The notes below the pieces were generated by a model, which had not been told where the DNA came from, made no database searches, and was given only the letters and a program-made list of their open reading frames with translations. Below, piece by piece: positions 45,795 through 53,840 of a stretch of 64,000 nt of DNA. The position numbers and the translations under genes are program-made. The DNA comes from Prosthecobacter sp. Lineage in GTDB: Bacteria; Verrucomicrobiota; Verrucomicrobiia; Verrucomicrobiales; Verrucomicrobiaceae. The stretch lies in the NCBI GenBank assembly GCA_021733925.1, contig JAIPJY010000013.1, forward strand, positions 78,514-142,513, written 5' to 3'. The number at the start of each line of letters is the position of its first letter. Positions within the stretch are counted from its first letter, which is position 1.

Positions 45795-48311
45795 TCACAG
45801 CTCGATCTTCATCGGCGGTGGCGGGGCAAGCTTGAGCTTGGGGCCTTCTTCATCCGGTGTATCCACGGCATCCACGGGTATGGCTTTGCGGATCGGCGTG
45901 CCATCGTCATTCACCGGGCTGGCGCGGGGAACAGCCTGCTCGGAATTGTAGGGGTCTTCACCGATGACGGTAAGCGCCTTCATGCGCACAGGGTCGATGT
46001 GGACCCAGCGGCTGGTCGAAGCAATGAGAGGGGCGGCGCCGAAACCGCTGGCGGGGCTTTGATAGCCGAACTGCTTGATCTCCACCGGCAGACCTTCGCC
46101 CGTGTGCAGATTGCAGAAGCCCTCCAGCGGCGTGCCGGGCCGCAGGTACTCAAAGTAGGTGGACCGCACGGATTTTTCACGGCCATCAGGCCCTTTGATT
46201 TTCTCGTAGCAGTAGTCGGTGGCGCGCAGCCCGCTGCGCTGGCACATCTCCACCCGCTCAGCAGTCTGCGGTGCCTCGATTGCCTGCGGAACGAAACGCG
46301 TGGCACTGACATTGACCATGTCCACCCACACAGGCAGCACGATGTGGTTGGAGAAAGCCCCGGGAAAAATGGTCTTCTGCTTGTCAAACCCGGCCCACAC
46401 CCCGCAGGTGACACCAGAGGTGTAACCCAGGAACCACAGATCCTTGAATTCGTAGTGCGTGCCGGTTTTGCCCCCGGCCTCAAACTCGCCGAGCTTGTAA
46501 TCACTCACCGCAGGGCTCCCGGTGCCGCGATGCAGCGCCTCAACCAGGCAGGTGTGCGTCTGATAGGCGGCGATGGGGTCCATGCTCTGCACACTCCGCA
46601 GTGCCGCCTCGGAGATTTGAAACACCGCCTTGTCGTTGTTGTCCGTGATGCGCTGGATGAGGTTCAGCTTCTGCGGGCGCGTGCCCAGCGTGGGAAAATT
46701 GGAATACGCCAGGCACATCTCGCTCAGCCGCACCTCGCTGGCACCGAGGAAGGTGGAGGGGTAGTCGCGCAGTTCGGAGGTGACGCCGGCCTTCTGCGCC
46801 ACTTGTTTGACCATGGGCACTCCAACGCGCTCGCCCAGGCGCACGGTGGCGGAGTTACGGCCCTGCACGAGTGCCTCACGCGAACTCATCGGCGCCTGCG
46901 TCCATTTGGGGTTATCCACTTCCGCACCCCACTCGCCCAGAATGCCGGTCAGCCCCCCGATCATCACGCGGCGGTTGTCCAGAGGCGCATCATCCACCTT
47001 GGTTCCAGGATAAAGTCCCGGGCTGCTGAACGCGGCGGCATACACAAACGGCGTGAAGGCCGTGCCTGCAGGACGCACGCCATCCGTGGCGCGGTTGAAC
47101 TGGCTGTCCCCGAAATCACGCCCCCCCACCATCGCCAAAATGCTGCCGTCCTTGTTGTCAATCATCATGGCCGCAGCCTGCAGATACTCCGGCAGCGGCT
47201 TCGGGGTGGCGGGATCAATTTCACCCCTCTTCATGCGCGCACGGTAGTCCGCCATGATGGCCCGGAACTGCGCGAAAGTCTGGTGCTCGTAGCCCGGGCG
47301 ATTTTCGACCTCGGCCATGCGCTTGTTGACCGCCTCCTCAGCGGCTTTTTGCAGGTCCTGATCAATGCTGGTGTAAATGCGGAAGCCACCGATGGAAGCC
47401 CGCTCCTCCCCCACCAGATCCACCACCTCACGCCGCACAGCGTCAAAGACATAGCTCAGACGCGGGTCCGTGCTCTGCGGTGCCGTAATGAGCGGCCTTT
47501 TCTTGAGCTTGGCAGCTTCCTCCTTGGTCAGCGTGCCTTCGATGGACATGCGCTCGAGCACATAATTGCGCTCCTTCATGGCACGCTGGGGGTGCTTGAT
47601 CGGCTGGATGTTGTTCGGACTCTTGATCAGTCCAATGATCGTCGCCGACTCCTCGATGCTCAGCTCTTTGACATCCTTGCCAAAGTAGCCGCGCGCCGCC
47701 GCCTGCACGCCGTAGAAATTCACCCCGAAGAAGATGCGGTTCAGGTAGAGCTCAAGAATCTCCGGCTTCGAAAAATGTTTCTCGATGCGCTGGGCGATGA
47801 AAGCCTCCAAAATCTTGCGCTTGTAGCTGCGTTCGAGCAGCTTGAACGTCTGCCTCGCGAGCTGCTGCGTGATCGTACTCGCCCCCTGCGTGACCTCACG
47901 GGCCACGATGTTTTCCTTCACCGCACGCAGAAGGCCGATGTAATCGACCCCGTCGTGCTTGAAGAACCGTGAATCTTCCTGCGCCACGAGGGCGTCGATG
48001 AGATGCTGCGGCACATCCGTGATCGGCACCGGGGTGCGGTTCAGCACGTAGAGGCGGGCCATTTCATCCCCATCGCGGTCAAAAATGATGCTCGCAGACT
48101 CGAGCTTCTTGAGTTCCTCAAGGTCAAACTTCTCCGCATCCCGCCGCAGCGGCGCCACTACCACACTGTAAACGCCAAACGCTGACACAAGGCAGAGCAG
48201 GGCAAAAGCCATCAGCGCACTGAACCAGCCACGACGGTAGATTGGCAGTTTCAGGCCGGCTTCGCCACGCCAGTTGCGCACAGGCTTGGGATCGGGATCA
48301 TCTCGGAACAT
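45795..48311 (-). CDS. Penicillin-binding protein 1A family, transpeptidase SxxK degenerate
   Basis: An 838-residue class A PBP architecture: one N-terminal span (about 30-52), GT51 glycosyltransferase domain with 'VAQEDSRFFKHDG' and 'GASTITQQLARQTF', then a transpeptidase-like domain. The GT51 catalytic Glu is present, so strand polymerisation should work. In the transpeptidase the nucleophile motif S-x-x-K reads T417-A-F-T420 ('PAGTAFTPFVY'), and the S-x-N position reads GRN, while KTGT remains in 'GGKTGTHYEF'. Crosslinking activity is therefore doubtful. The start at 48311 (ATG) is preferred to TTG 48338. The C-terminal ~60 residues are proline-rich. It diverges from the MidA gene over 73 bp. 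Confidence 0.88.
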   Translation of the reverse strand: MFRDDPDPKPVRNWRGEAGLKLPIYRRGWFSALMAFALLCLVSAFGVYSVVVAPLRRDAEKFDLEELKKLESASIIFDRDGDEMARLYVLNRTPVPITDVPQHLIDALVAQEDSRFFKHDGVDYIGLLRAVKENIVAREVTQGASTITQQLARQTFKLLERSYKRKILEAFIAQRIEKHFSKPEILELYLNRIFFGVNFYGVQAAARGYFGKDVKELSIEESATIIGLIKSPNNIQPIKHPQRAMKERNYVLERMSIEGTLTKEEAAKLKKRPLITAPQSTDPRLSYVFDAVRREVVDLVGEERASIGGFRIYTSIDQDLQKAAEEAVNKRMAEVENRPGYEHQTFAQFRAIMADYRARMKRGEIDPATPKPLPEYLQAAAMMIDNKDGSILAMVGGRDFGDSQFNRATDGVRPAGTAFTPFVYAAAFSSPGLYPGTKVDDAPLDNRRVMIGGLTGILGEWGAEVDNPKWTQAPMSSREALVQGRNSATVRLGERVGVPMVKQVAQKAGVTSELRDYPSTFLGASEVRLSEMCLAYSNFPTLGTRPQKLNLIQRITDNNDKAVFQISEAALRSVQSMDPIAAYQTHTCLVEALHRGTGSPAVSDYKLGEFEAGGKTGTHYEFKDLWFLGYTSGVTCGVWAGFDKQKTIFPGAFSNHIVLPVWVDMVNVSATRFVPQAIEAPQTAERVEMCQRSGLRATDYCYEKIKGPDGREKSVRSTYFEYLRPGTPLEGFCNLHTGEGLPVEIKQFGYQSPASGFGAAPLIASTSRWVHIDPVRMKALTVIGEDPYNSEQAVPRASPVNDDGTPIRKAIPVDAVDTPDEEGPKLKLAPPPPMKIEL

Positions 48312-48384
48312 GGCTTGGGAAGAAAGTAGGGTAGTCAAACTACCCGCCCTTCACAATCCGCGCCAGTCCTTTCCCGTGCATTGC

Positions 48385-49449
48385 ATGTCTTCCCTGCCCC
48401 AGATTCTCCGAGCAAAACTCGCCGCCTCTCCATCCGGCCGTCTGCCCTTTGCACAGGTCATGGAACTAGCCCTATATCATCCTGAGCATGGTTATTATGG
48501 AGCAGGCCCGCGAAAAATCGGCCGTCAGGGCGATTTTTTCACCAGCGTGAGCGTCGGCCCGTTGTTCGGGAAGCTCCTGGCCTTATACGCTTTGCAGGAA
48601 TGGCAGGCGCAGGGCGAGCCGGAAGATTTCACGCTCATCGAGCAAGGCGCGCACGATGGACAGCTCGCCGAGGATATTTTGAATGCCCTGGAGGGCAGCC
48701 CCCTGCGCTACCTCATCGTGGAGCCAAACCCAAAATATCGCGAAGCTCAGTTCAAACGCCTCGGTGACCGGGTTGATTGGGTGGAGAGCCTCGCCGCGCT
48801 GAAAACCGGCCCAAAACACGGTTTTTTCCTCTGCAACGAGCTGCCAGACGCCTTCCCGGTACATCTGGTACGCTGGAACGGTGAACGTTGGGAGGAATTG
48901 TTCGTCGAAACCGACGGCACCGAGGATTTTCGCTTCATTCCGGGCGACTGCTCATGCGAGGAGCTCGAAGCAGAGGTCAAACACCTCCCGCACGATCTCG
49001 AAACCGGCCACACCCTCGAAATCAACCTCGCCATGCTCACGTGGATTCGCGCTCTGGCGCAGGCCGCATTTCACGGGGGCATCTTCATCGCCGACTACGG
49101 TCTCGATGCGGAGGAGTTCCATGCCGACTCACGCGCCGATGGCACCATCCGCCGTTACAAGCAGCACCAGATGGACGGCCATGTGCTGACAGACCTCGGC
49201 GAATGTGACCTCACCACGCACATTAATTTCACGCGCCTGATTGATGAAGCCGAACGCCATGGCCTCACCCAGCGCGAATACGACCTGCAAGGCCGCCTGC
49301 TGGGCCGCATGGCGACGAAATGGCTTCAAAGCCTCGAAGGCAGCCCTCCTGACGCCTCCACAATGCGCCAGTTCAATTCATTGACCCACCCCGCGCTGAT
49401 GGGCAAATCGTTCCGCTGCTTGGTTTTAGAGTCCCCACCCCAGCCCTGA
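48385..49449 (+). CDS. Class I SAM-dependent methyltransferase, MidA/NDUFAF7 family
   Basis: A 354-residue protein of the MidA family (COG1565). The family blocks are 'FAQVMELALYHPEHGYYG', 'QGDFFTSVSVGPLFGKLLA', 'IEQGAHDGQLAEDIL' (SAM loop), 'LCNELPDAFPV' and 'GGIFIADYGL'. NDUFAF7 methylates an arginine of complex I in mitochondria; the bacterial target is not known. The ATG at 48385 begins the family alignment; the longer frame overlaps the PBP start. The TIGR01777 gene follows after 14 bp. Confidence 0.88.
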   Translation: MSSLPQILRAKLAASPSGRLPFAQVMELALYHPEHGYYGAGPRKIGRQGDFFTSVSVGPLFGKLLALYALQEWQAQGEPEDFTLIEQGAHDGQLAEDILNALEGSPLRYLIVEPNPKYREAQFKRLGDRVDWVESLAALKTGPKHGFFLCNELPDAFPVHLVRWNGERWEELFVETDGTEDFRFIPGDCSCEELEAEVKHLPHDLETGHTLEINLAMLTWIRALAQAAFHGGIFIADYGLDAEEFHADSRADGTIRRYKQHQMDGHVLTDLGECDLTTHINFTRLIDEAERHGLTQREYDLQGRLLGRMATKWLQSLEGSPPDASTMRQFNSLTHPALMGKSFRCLVLESPPQP

Positions 49450-49463
49450 GGCGTTAGAAGTTT

Positions 49464-50360
49464 ATGCGCATCGGTATCACAGGAGCCACAGGCTTCATCG
49501 GCGGTCATCTGGCATCGCTGGCTCATGCCCAGGGGCATGCGGTGGTCGCCTACTCCCGTGGCACACGGGCGGTGCCCGCAGCGGATGAATGCCTGCAACT
49601 ACCCAGCATGGCCCCGCACGAGCTGCCGGAAACACCCCTGGATGCTCTCGTGCACCTTTCAGGAGAGTCCCTCATGGGCCTGTGGACGCAAAAGAAGCGC
49701 GAACTCATCTGGAACAGCCGCGTGGATTTCACCGAGGCACTGGTGGCGCATCTGAGCACATGGAAAACTGAAAACCGGCCCAAAGTGCTGGTGTGCGCCT
49801 CCGGAGCCGGATTCTATGGCAACAGCGGAGCCAAGGCCGTGGACGAAAGCTCACCTCAGGGCCAAGGCTTTCTGGCAGATGTATGTGCAGGCTGGGAGAT
49901 GGCAGCACACCTGGCGGAAAACCTCGGACTTCGCGTCATCACCCTGCGCACAGGCATGGTGCTGGGCCGCGATGGCGGCGCATTTCCCCTGCTGCGACGC
50001 GTCTTTTCCAGCGGCCTCGGCGGCAGGCTGGGATCGGGGCAGCAATGGATGTCCTGGATACACATCGACGATGCCGTGCATTTAATCCTCAAGGCGATCA
50101 CCACCGAAACCGTGAGCGGCCCGGTAAATCTTTGCACGCCAGAACCGGTGACAAATGCCGAGTTCACCCAAAAGCTCGCAGCAGCCCTGCATCGCCCGGC
50201 ATTCTTCCATGCACCGGCTTTTGCCCTCAAACTGCTGCTGCGCGGCATGGCAGACGAAATGCTCCTCAGCGGGCAACGAGCGATTCCTCGCATCGCCACC
50301 GAGTTGGGCTACCGCTTTGCCCACCCAGACCTTTCCAGCGCCCTCAAAGCGCTCGTCTGA
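49464..50360 (+). CDS. TIGR01777 family epimerase-like protein
   Basis: A 298-residue short-chain-dehydrogenase-fold protein of the TIGR01777 (SulA/YfcH) family. The dinucleotide motif is 'GITGATGFIGGHLASL'. Family marks are 'LDALVHLSGES', 'CASGAGFYGNSG', and 'QWMSWIHIDDAVHL', with 'LSGQRAIPRIATELGYRF' at the end. Function is not established. It is probably cotranscribed with the methyltransferase upstream; the HAD gene follows after 75 bp that contain a strong inverted repeat. Confidence 0.9.
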   Translation: MRIGITGATGFIGGHLASLAHAQGHAVVAYSRGTRAVPAADECLQLPSMAPHELPETPLDALVHLSGESLMGLWTQKKRELIWNSRVDFTEALVAHLSTWKTENRPKVLVCASGAGFYGNSGAKAVDESSPQGQGFLADVCAGWEMAAHLAENLGLRVITLRTGMVLGRDGGAFPLLRRVFSSGLGGRLGSGQQWMSWIHIDDAVHLILKAITTETVSGPVNLCTPEPVTNAEFTQKLAAALHRPAFFHAPAFALKLLLRGMADEMLLSGQRAIPRIATELGYRFAHPDLSSALKALV

Positions 50361-50368
50361 ACGGGGAG

Positions 50369-50415
50369 TTTACAGTGGTTGACAACAACCGTAAACAATC
50401 GTCAACCACTGTAAA
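50369..50415 (+). promoter_or_regulatory. 15-bp perfect inverted repeat in HAD leader
   Basis: TTTACAGTGGTTGAC (50369-50383) is repeated inverted at 50401-50415 with a 17-nt loop, starting 8 bp after the TIGR01777 stop and ending 20 bp before the HAD start. The right part also holds AACTTCCCCGT, which can pair with ACGGGGAGTT at 50361-50370 in a competing fold. There is no T-tract, so it is not a simple terminator; an operator, processing site or attenuator are options. Confidence 0.6.
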
Positions 50416-50435
50416 CAACCGTCAACTTCCCCGTC

Positions 50436-51314
50436 ATGTCATCCCAGCAGACCACCATCGGCATCATTTACGATTACGACCAGACGCTCAGTCCGACGTA
50501 CATGCAGGATGAGACCCTCTTCCCACACTTCGGCATCAACCCGGAACAGTTCTGGAAGCGCAGCCGCGAACTGGTCGATCAGGAAGGCTACGACGGCGAA
50601 CTGGCTTACTTGAAGTGCATGCTGGACTACCTCGACATGGACCGGCCCACGAACGAGGATCTGCGGAACCTGGGTGCGAAGCTGCACTTTTTCAAAGGCG
50701 TGCCCGAGCTCTTCGACGAGCTGAACAAAGTGCTCAACGATCAGCACCGCCTGCTCGGCGTGAAGATCGAGCATTACATCGTCTCCAGCGGCCTGAAAGC
50801 ACTGCTGGACGGTTCGGCACTGGCGCCATTTGTGAAACGGATCTTCGGCTGCGAGTTCGGCGAGGATAAAAATGGCCGCATCACCTTCCCCAAGCGTGTG
50901 ATCAGCCACACCACGAAGACGCAGTACATCTTCCGCATCAACAAGGGCATGCTGGAACCCCACGAAGACGTCAACGACCACATGGCCCCGGAACTGCGCC
51001 CGATCCCCTTCCAGCACATGATTTATGTGGGAGACGGCCCGACGGACGTGCCCTGCTTCACCCTGATGAAACGCTACGGCGGCCACGCGGTGGCGGTTTA
51101 CAATCCTGATGAGACCAGCCGCAGCAGCTTCCGCAAGTGCTACCAGCTCACCGGCCTGGCCGACCGCGTGAAGCACATCGCCCCCGCCGATTACCGCCCC
51201 GGCAGCCATCTCCGCCTTCTGCTGGAGGAAATGGTCACGGACATCGCCGACGGCATCGTTCGCAAACGGCGCCAGGAAATCGAGGATGGCACCGTCTCAG
51301 CACCGCATTTTTAG
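50436..51314 (+). CDS. HAD family hydrolase
   Basis: A 292-residue haloacid dehalogenase superfamily protein. The nucleophile motif is 'IYDYDQTLSP' with D13 and D15, followed by a helical cap (about 30-95) and 'IVSSGLKALLDG' as motif II. 'VGDGPTDVPCF' is motif IV with the metal aspartates. It is probably a phosphatase of small molecules; the target is unknown. Its stop overlaps the stop of the convergent epimerase gene by 4 bp. The leader contains a strong inverted repeat (50369-50415). Confidence 0.88.
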   Translation: MSSQQTTIGIIYDYDQTLSPTYMQDETLFPHFGINPEQFWKRSRELVDQEGYDGELAYLKCMLDYLDMDRPTNEDLRNLGAKLHFFKGVPELFDELNKVLNDQHRLLGVKIEHYIVSSGLKALLDGSALAPFVKRIFGCEFGEDKNGRITFPKRVISHTTKTQYIFRINKGMLEPHEDVNDHMAPELRPIPFQHMIYVGDGPTDVPCFTLMKRYGGHAVAVYNPDETSRSSFRKCYQLTGLADRVKHIAPADYRPGSHLRLLLEEMVTDIADGIVRKRRQEIEDGTVSAPHF

Positions 51315-52282
51315 CAAACCGCAATGCCCCGCGCCCGCATGTCGCGGAACCACTCCACGTAGGCCGGCACGCCCTGCGCAATGGTGGTGGTGGGCTTGAA
51401 GCCGATCAGGGCCTTGGCTTTGCTCACATCAGCAGAGGTCAGCGGCACATCTCCCGGCTGCTCGGGCAGTTGATTGATCACGGCCTTTTTACCAATCGCC
51501 TCCTCGATCGTGGAGATCAGGTCATTGAGAGTGACGGTCTGGGAACCACCTAGGTTGATGATGTCGCAAATGGGACCGCTGCTGTAATTAAGAGCACCGA
51601 TGATGCCATCAACAATGTCGTGGACGAAAGTGTAGTCCCGGGCGGTGCTGCCATCCCCAAATTTATCGATCGGCTTGCCGTCTTCGATCAGCCGGGAGAA
51701 TTTCGAAATGGCCAGATCAGGGCGCTGGCGTGGCCCATAAACGGTGAAAAAGCGCAGGGCCACAGTCTTCATGCCGTAAAGGTGACTGTAATTGGAGCAC
51801 ATCTGCTCGCCCGCCATCTTGGTCATGGCGTAGGGGCTGATCGTTTGCAAAATGGGGTCGGATTCGGCAAACGGCACTTTTTTGTTCACCCCATAGACCG
51901 AGGAACTGCTGGCAAAGACAAAGTGCTTCACCCCGGTGCTGCGGGCCGCCTCGAGGAGGTGAAAGGTGCCCTTGATGTTGGTATCAATGTACAACTCGGG
52001 CTGTTCAATGGAGGGGCGCACGCCGGCACGGGCCGCCAGATGGATAACTGCGTCAAAACGGCCCACATCAAAGGTCTCGTGGACAAACTTCGGGTCAGAG
52101 ATATCCCCCTCACATACGGTCACCTTCGAACCAAATGACCGGAGATTCTCACGCTTGATCGTGGGATTGTAGTAGTCGTTGAAGCTGTCGACGATTGTGA
52201 TCTGCCCCGCTCCCTCAGCAATAAGGCGCTCAACGGTGTGGGAGCCGATGAAACCAGCTCCGCCTGTGACAAGAATTTTCAT
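51311..52282 (-). CDS. NAD-dependent nucleotide-sugar epimerase (UDP-glucuronate 4-epimerase-like)
   Basis: A 323-residue extended SDR. The cofactor motif is 'ILVTGGAGFIGSHTVE', the catalytic residues are in 'SPYAMTKMAGEQM' (YxxxK) with 'VFASSSSVYG' as the Ser/Thr strand. 'FFTVYGPRQRPDLAISKF' is typical of UDP-glucuronate/UDP-glucose 4-epimerases. It probably supplies a sugar for cell-surface polysaccharide. The start at 52282 (MKILVTGG) is the family start; the upstream 73 in-frame codons do not align. Confidence 0.92.
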   Translation of the reverse strand: MKILVTGGAGFIGSHTVERLIAEGAGQITIVDSFNDYYNPTIKRENLRSFGSKVTVCEGDISDPKFVHETFDVGRFDAVIHLAARAGVRPSIEQPELYIDTNIKGTFHLLEAARSTGVKHFVFASSSSVYGVNKKVPFAESDPILQTISPYAMTKMAGEQMCSNYSHLYGMKTVALRFFTVYGPRQRPDLAISKFSRLIEDGKPIDKFGDGSTARDYTFVHDIVDGIIGALNYSSGPICDIINLGGSQTVTLNDLISTIEEAIGKKAVINQLPEQPGDVPLTSADVSKAKALIGFKPTTTIAQGVPAYVEWFRDMRARGIAVC

Positions 52283-52446
52283 GCTAAAAAAAAGCCCGGG
52301 AGTCTTGGTGCCGACCGCCAGGCGCGCAACTAACGAACATTGGCCGGACAATTGCAAGGCATCAGGAGAAAGGGATTGACGCAAGGGGGCGAATTTCGCT
52401 AAATATGGGGAATTCTCTGAATCATCTATTTTTCCGTCCCTGAACC

Positions 52447-53484
52447 ATGAGCGAACCCGAAAACACGCAACCGCCAACACCACCCTCAGGCTCGACGCCA
52501 AAGACTGCCGCCGTACCTCTGAAGAAAGAGACGGTGCGTATCACACTGCGTGGCCGTCCGGGTGTAGGCGTCACCCAGCCGCGTGAGTCCACCTCTCCCG
52601 TTTCCCCTGCCACAGGCGGGATTCCAGCCTCTTTCAATACGACTTCCGTGGTTCCCATGGTGTCGAAGAAATCCACGGCTCCGATTCAGCTGCCTTCCGC
52701 CCCGCTGCCACCGCCCGCGCCAAAATCCAGCACCGCTCCGGTGAAGCTGCCTGCGCCGCCGATGTCGCCGCCGTCCAGAAAGACCACCTCAGCCATTCCA
52801 GTGGCCTCCTCACCGCCACCGGCCGCGCCTTCCCCTTCAGGCGCGATGCCCCCACCCGTTGCTCGCCCGCTGGCTCCGCCCACAGCGCCAAAACCGCCTG
52901 GAGCTCCAGGCGCGCCAATGGCACCGATGGCACCTCGCCCGGCCGCCCCGCCCATGGCAGGTCTGCCAGCCGCAACCCGCCCTCTCGCCCAAAATCCAGC
53001 AGCTCCGCCTCCGCGCACCGAAACCGGCGCGCCCACCGTTCCTCTGCAAAAGCCAACCGCAGGTCCTCGCCCTCCTTCAGCACCTGGAGCAGGCACCGGC
53101 CCCATGGTGGGTGGTGGAGTCGGAGCCGCAAGTCCTCTCCCGAAAGCAACCGTCAAGCTGCAGCCCACGCAGGCCATGCAGCGCCCTTCAATCTCCGCCC
53201 CTCCCAGCGCCCCTGTAAAGCGCAGTGCAGCGGCTGACGCGGAACAATTCTATGAAGAAAAGGATCCAGAAGCAGGCTTGGTCCCGCTCTCGGTGATCTG
53301 CTTTGTCCTTTCCGCCGTTTTGATGGTGGTTCAAATGTTTGGATCCGATGCTGTCAAATCTGATCCCGTTGGCGAATCCCCCATCATGGTTCCAGCAAAG
53401 GGCGCCCAAAAATGGGAAAGCGTCTCCGCTGCTGGCACTTGGTCCAACGAGAAGTTCAAAGCCGAACTTCTGCAGATTCCTTGA
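52447..53484 (+). CDS. Proline-rich membrane protein with KKETVRITL motif
   Basis: A 345-residue protein. Residues about 26-34 read KKETVRITL, a short motif I associate with verrucomicrobial proteins of this type (general knowledge, not searched). A proline/alanine-rich region (about 60-265) is followed by one membrane span near 280-300 ('PLSVICFVLSAVLMVVQMF') and a ~40-residue tail. An N-terminal low-complexity cytoplasmic arm with a C-terminal anchor suggests a scaffold or regulator. The function is unknown. It begins about 164 bp upstream of the divergent epimerase start. Confidence 0.75.
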   Translation: MSEPENTQPPTPPSGSTPKTAAVPLKKETVRITLRGRPGVGVTQPRESTSPVSPATGGIPASFNTTSVVPMVSKKSTAPIQLPSAPLPPPAPKSSTAPVKLPAPPMSPPSRKTTSAIPVASSPPPAAPSPSGAMPPPVARPLAPPTAPKPPGAPGAPMAPMAPRPAAPPMAGLPAATRPLAQNPAAPPPRTETGAPTVPLQKPTAGPRPPSAPGAGTGPMVGGGVGAASPLPKATVKLQPTQAMQRPSISAPPSAPVKRSAAADAEQFYEEKDPEAGLVPLSVICFVLSAVLMVVQMFGSDAVKSDPVGESPIMVPAKGAQKWESVSAAGTWSNEKFKAELLQIP

Positions 53485-53522
53485 AGAATTGACGGAAATT
53501 CTCACTCCCCCTCTTTCATCTC

Positions 53523-53606
53523 ATGCCTCTTGCCTGGTTAGTTTTTATCCTTGCCGTTGCCACCTTGGCCCTCAACTTCCTCGCCCGCAGCGGCGGGGGC
53601 ATGTGA
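53523..53606 (+). CDS. Possible 27-residue membrane micropeptide
   Basis: An ATG at 53523 opens a 27-residue frame that is almost wholly one hydrophobic span (MPLAWLVFILAVATLAL...) and ends at 53606, 38 bp after the proline-rich gene and 38 bp before a terminator-like hairpin. The reading is short, so chance cannot be excluded, but the hydrophobic pattern, the position inside the same transcript and a stop just before a terminator are consistent with a small membrane protein. Confidence 0.4.
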   Translation: MPLAWLVFILAVATLALNFLARSGGGM

Positions 53607-53644
53607 GCCTCTGGCCTTTGTTCTGAAGGCAGCCATTTCCCATC

Positions 53645-53682
53645 CATCTTCCCTCTTCAGAGGAAGGATGGCATTGGTTTTT
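53645..53682 (+). terminator. Rho-independent terminator
   Basis: An 11-bp stem (53645-53655 with 53660-53670, one mismatch and one G-T pair, TTCA loop) is followed by a T-run at 53678-53682. It is placed after the proline-rich gene and the small ORF, so it probably ends that plus-strand transcript. Confidence 0.6.
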
Positions 53683-53705
53683 AAAAAATGTCGGCTGCCT
53701 TGATT

Positions 53706-53779
53706 AAGTACGTTCGACCTAGGACTCGAAGTCAGACTGCATGGTACATGCGTCGTTCACTCTGACTGACTCTGTACTT
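53706..53779. ncRNA. Nested inverted repeats, possible structured RNA
   Basis: Within a 158-bp non-coding gap, four inverted repeats nest: AAGTAC/GTACTT (53706/53774), TTCGA/TCGAA (53713/53726), AGTCAGA/TCTGACT (53730/53761) and GCATG/CATGC (53739/53747). Together they fold into a branched stem of about 74 nt. All arms are exact. No promoter is obvious. It sits between convergent transcripts, so a small RNA or a complex terminator are both possible. Confidence 0.4.
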
Positions 53780-53802
53780 CCCTGATGGAGTGCTTTAAGC
53801 CC

Positions 53803-53818
53803 GGGCCTTTCCAGGCCC
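53803..53818 (-). terminator. GC hairpin after the lptD-like gene
   Basis: A 6-bp GC stem (GGGCCT / AGGCCC, 4-nt loop) lies 22 bp beyond the stop of the lptD-like gene in its reading direction. There is no T-run, so only a weak terminator call is made. Confidence 0.35.
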
Positions 53819-53840
53819 CAATCTCAAACCGCCGGCAGCA

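Noticed and set aside
45999-47972. 657-codon plus-strand open frame
   Set aside because: It lies wholly antisense to the PBP gene, which has clear domains; long antisense frames are expected in high-GC codon usage. The translation has no recognisable motif and is rich in His/Arg/Gly.
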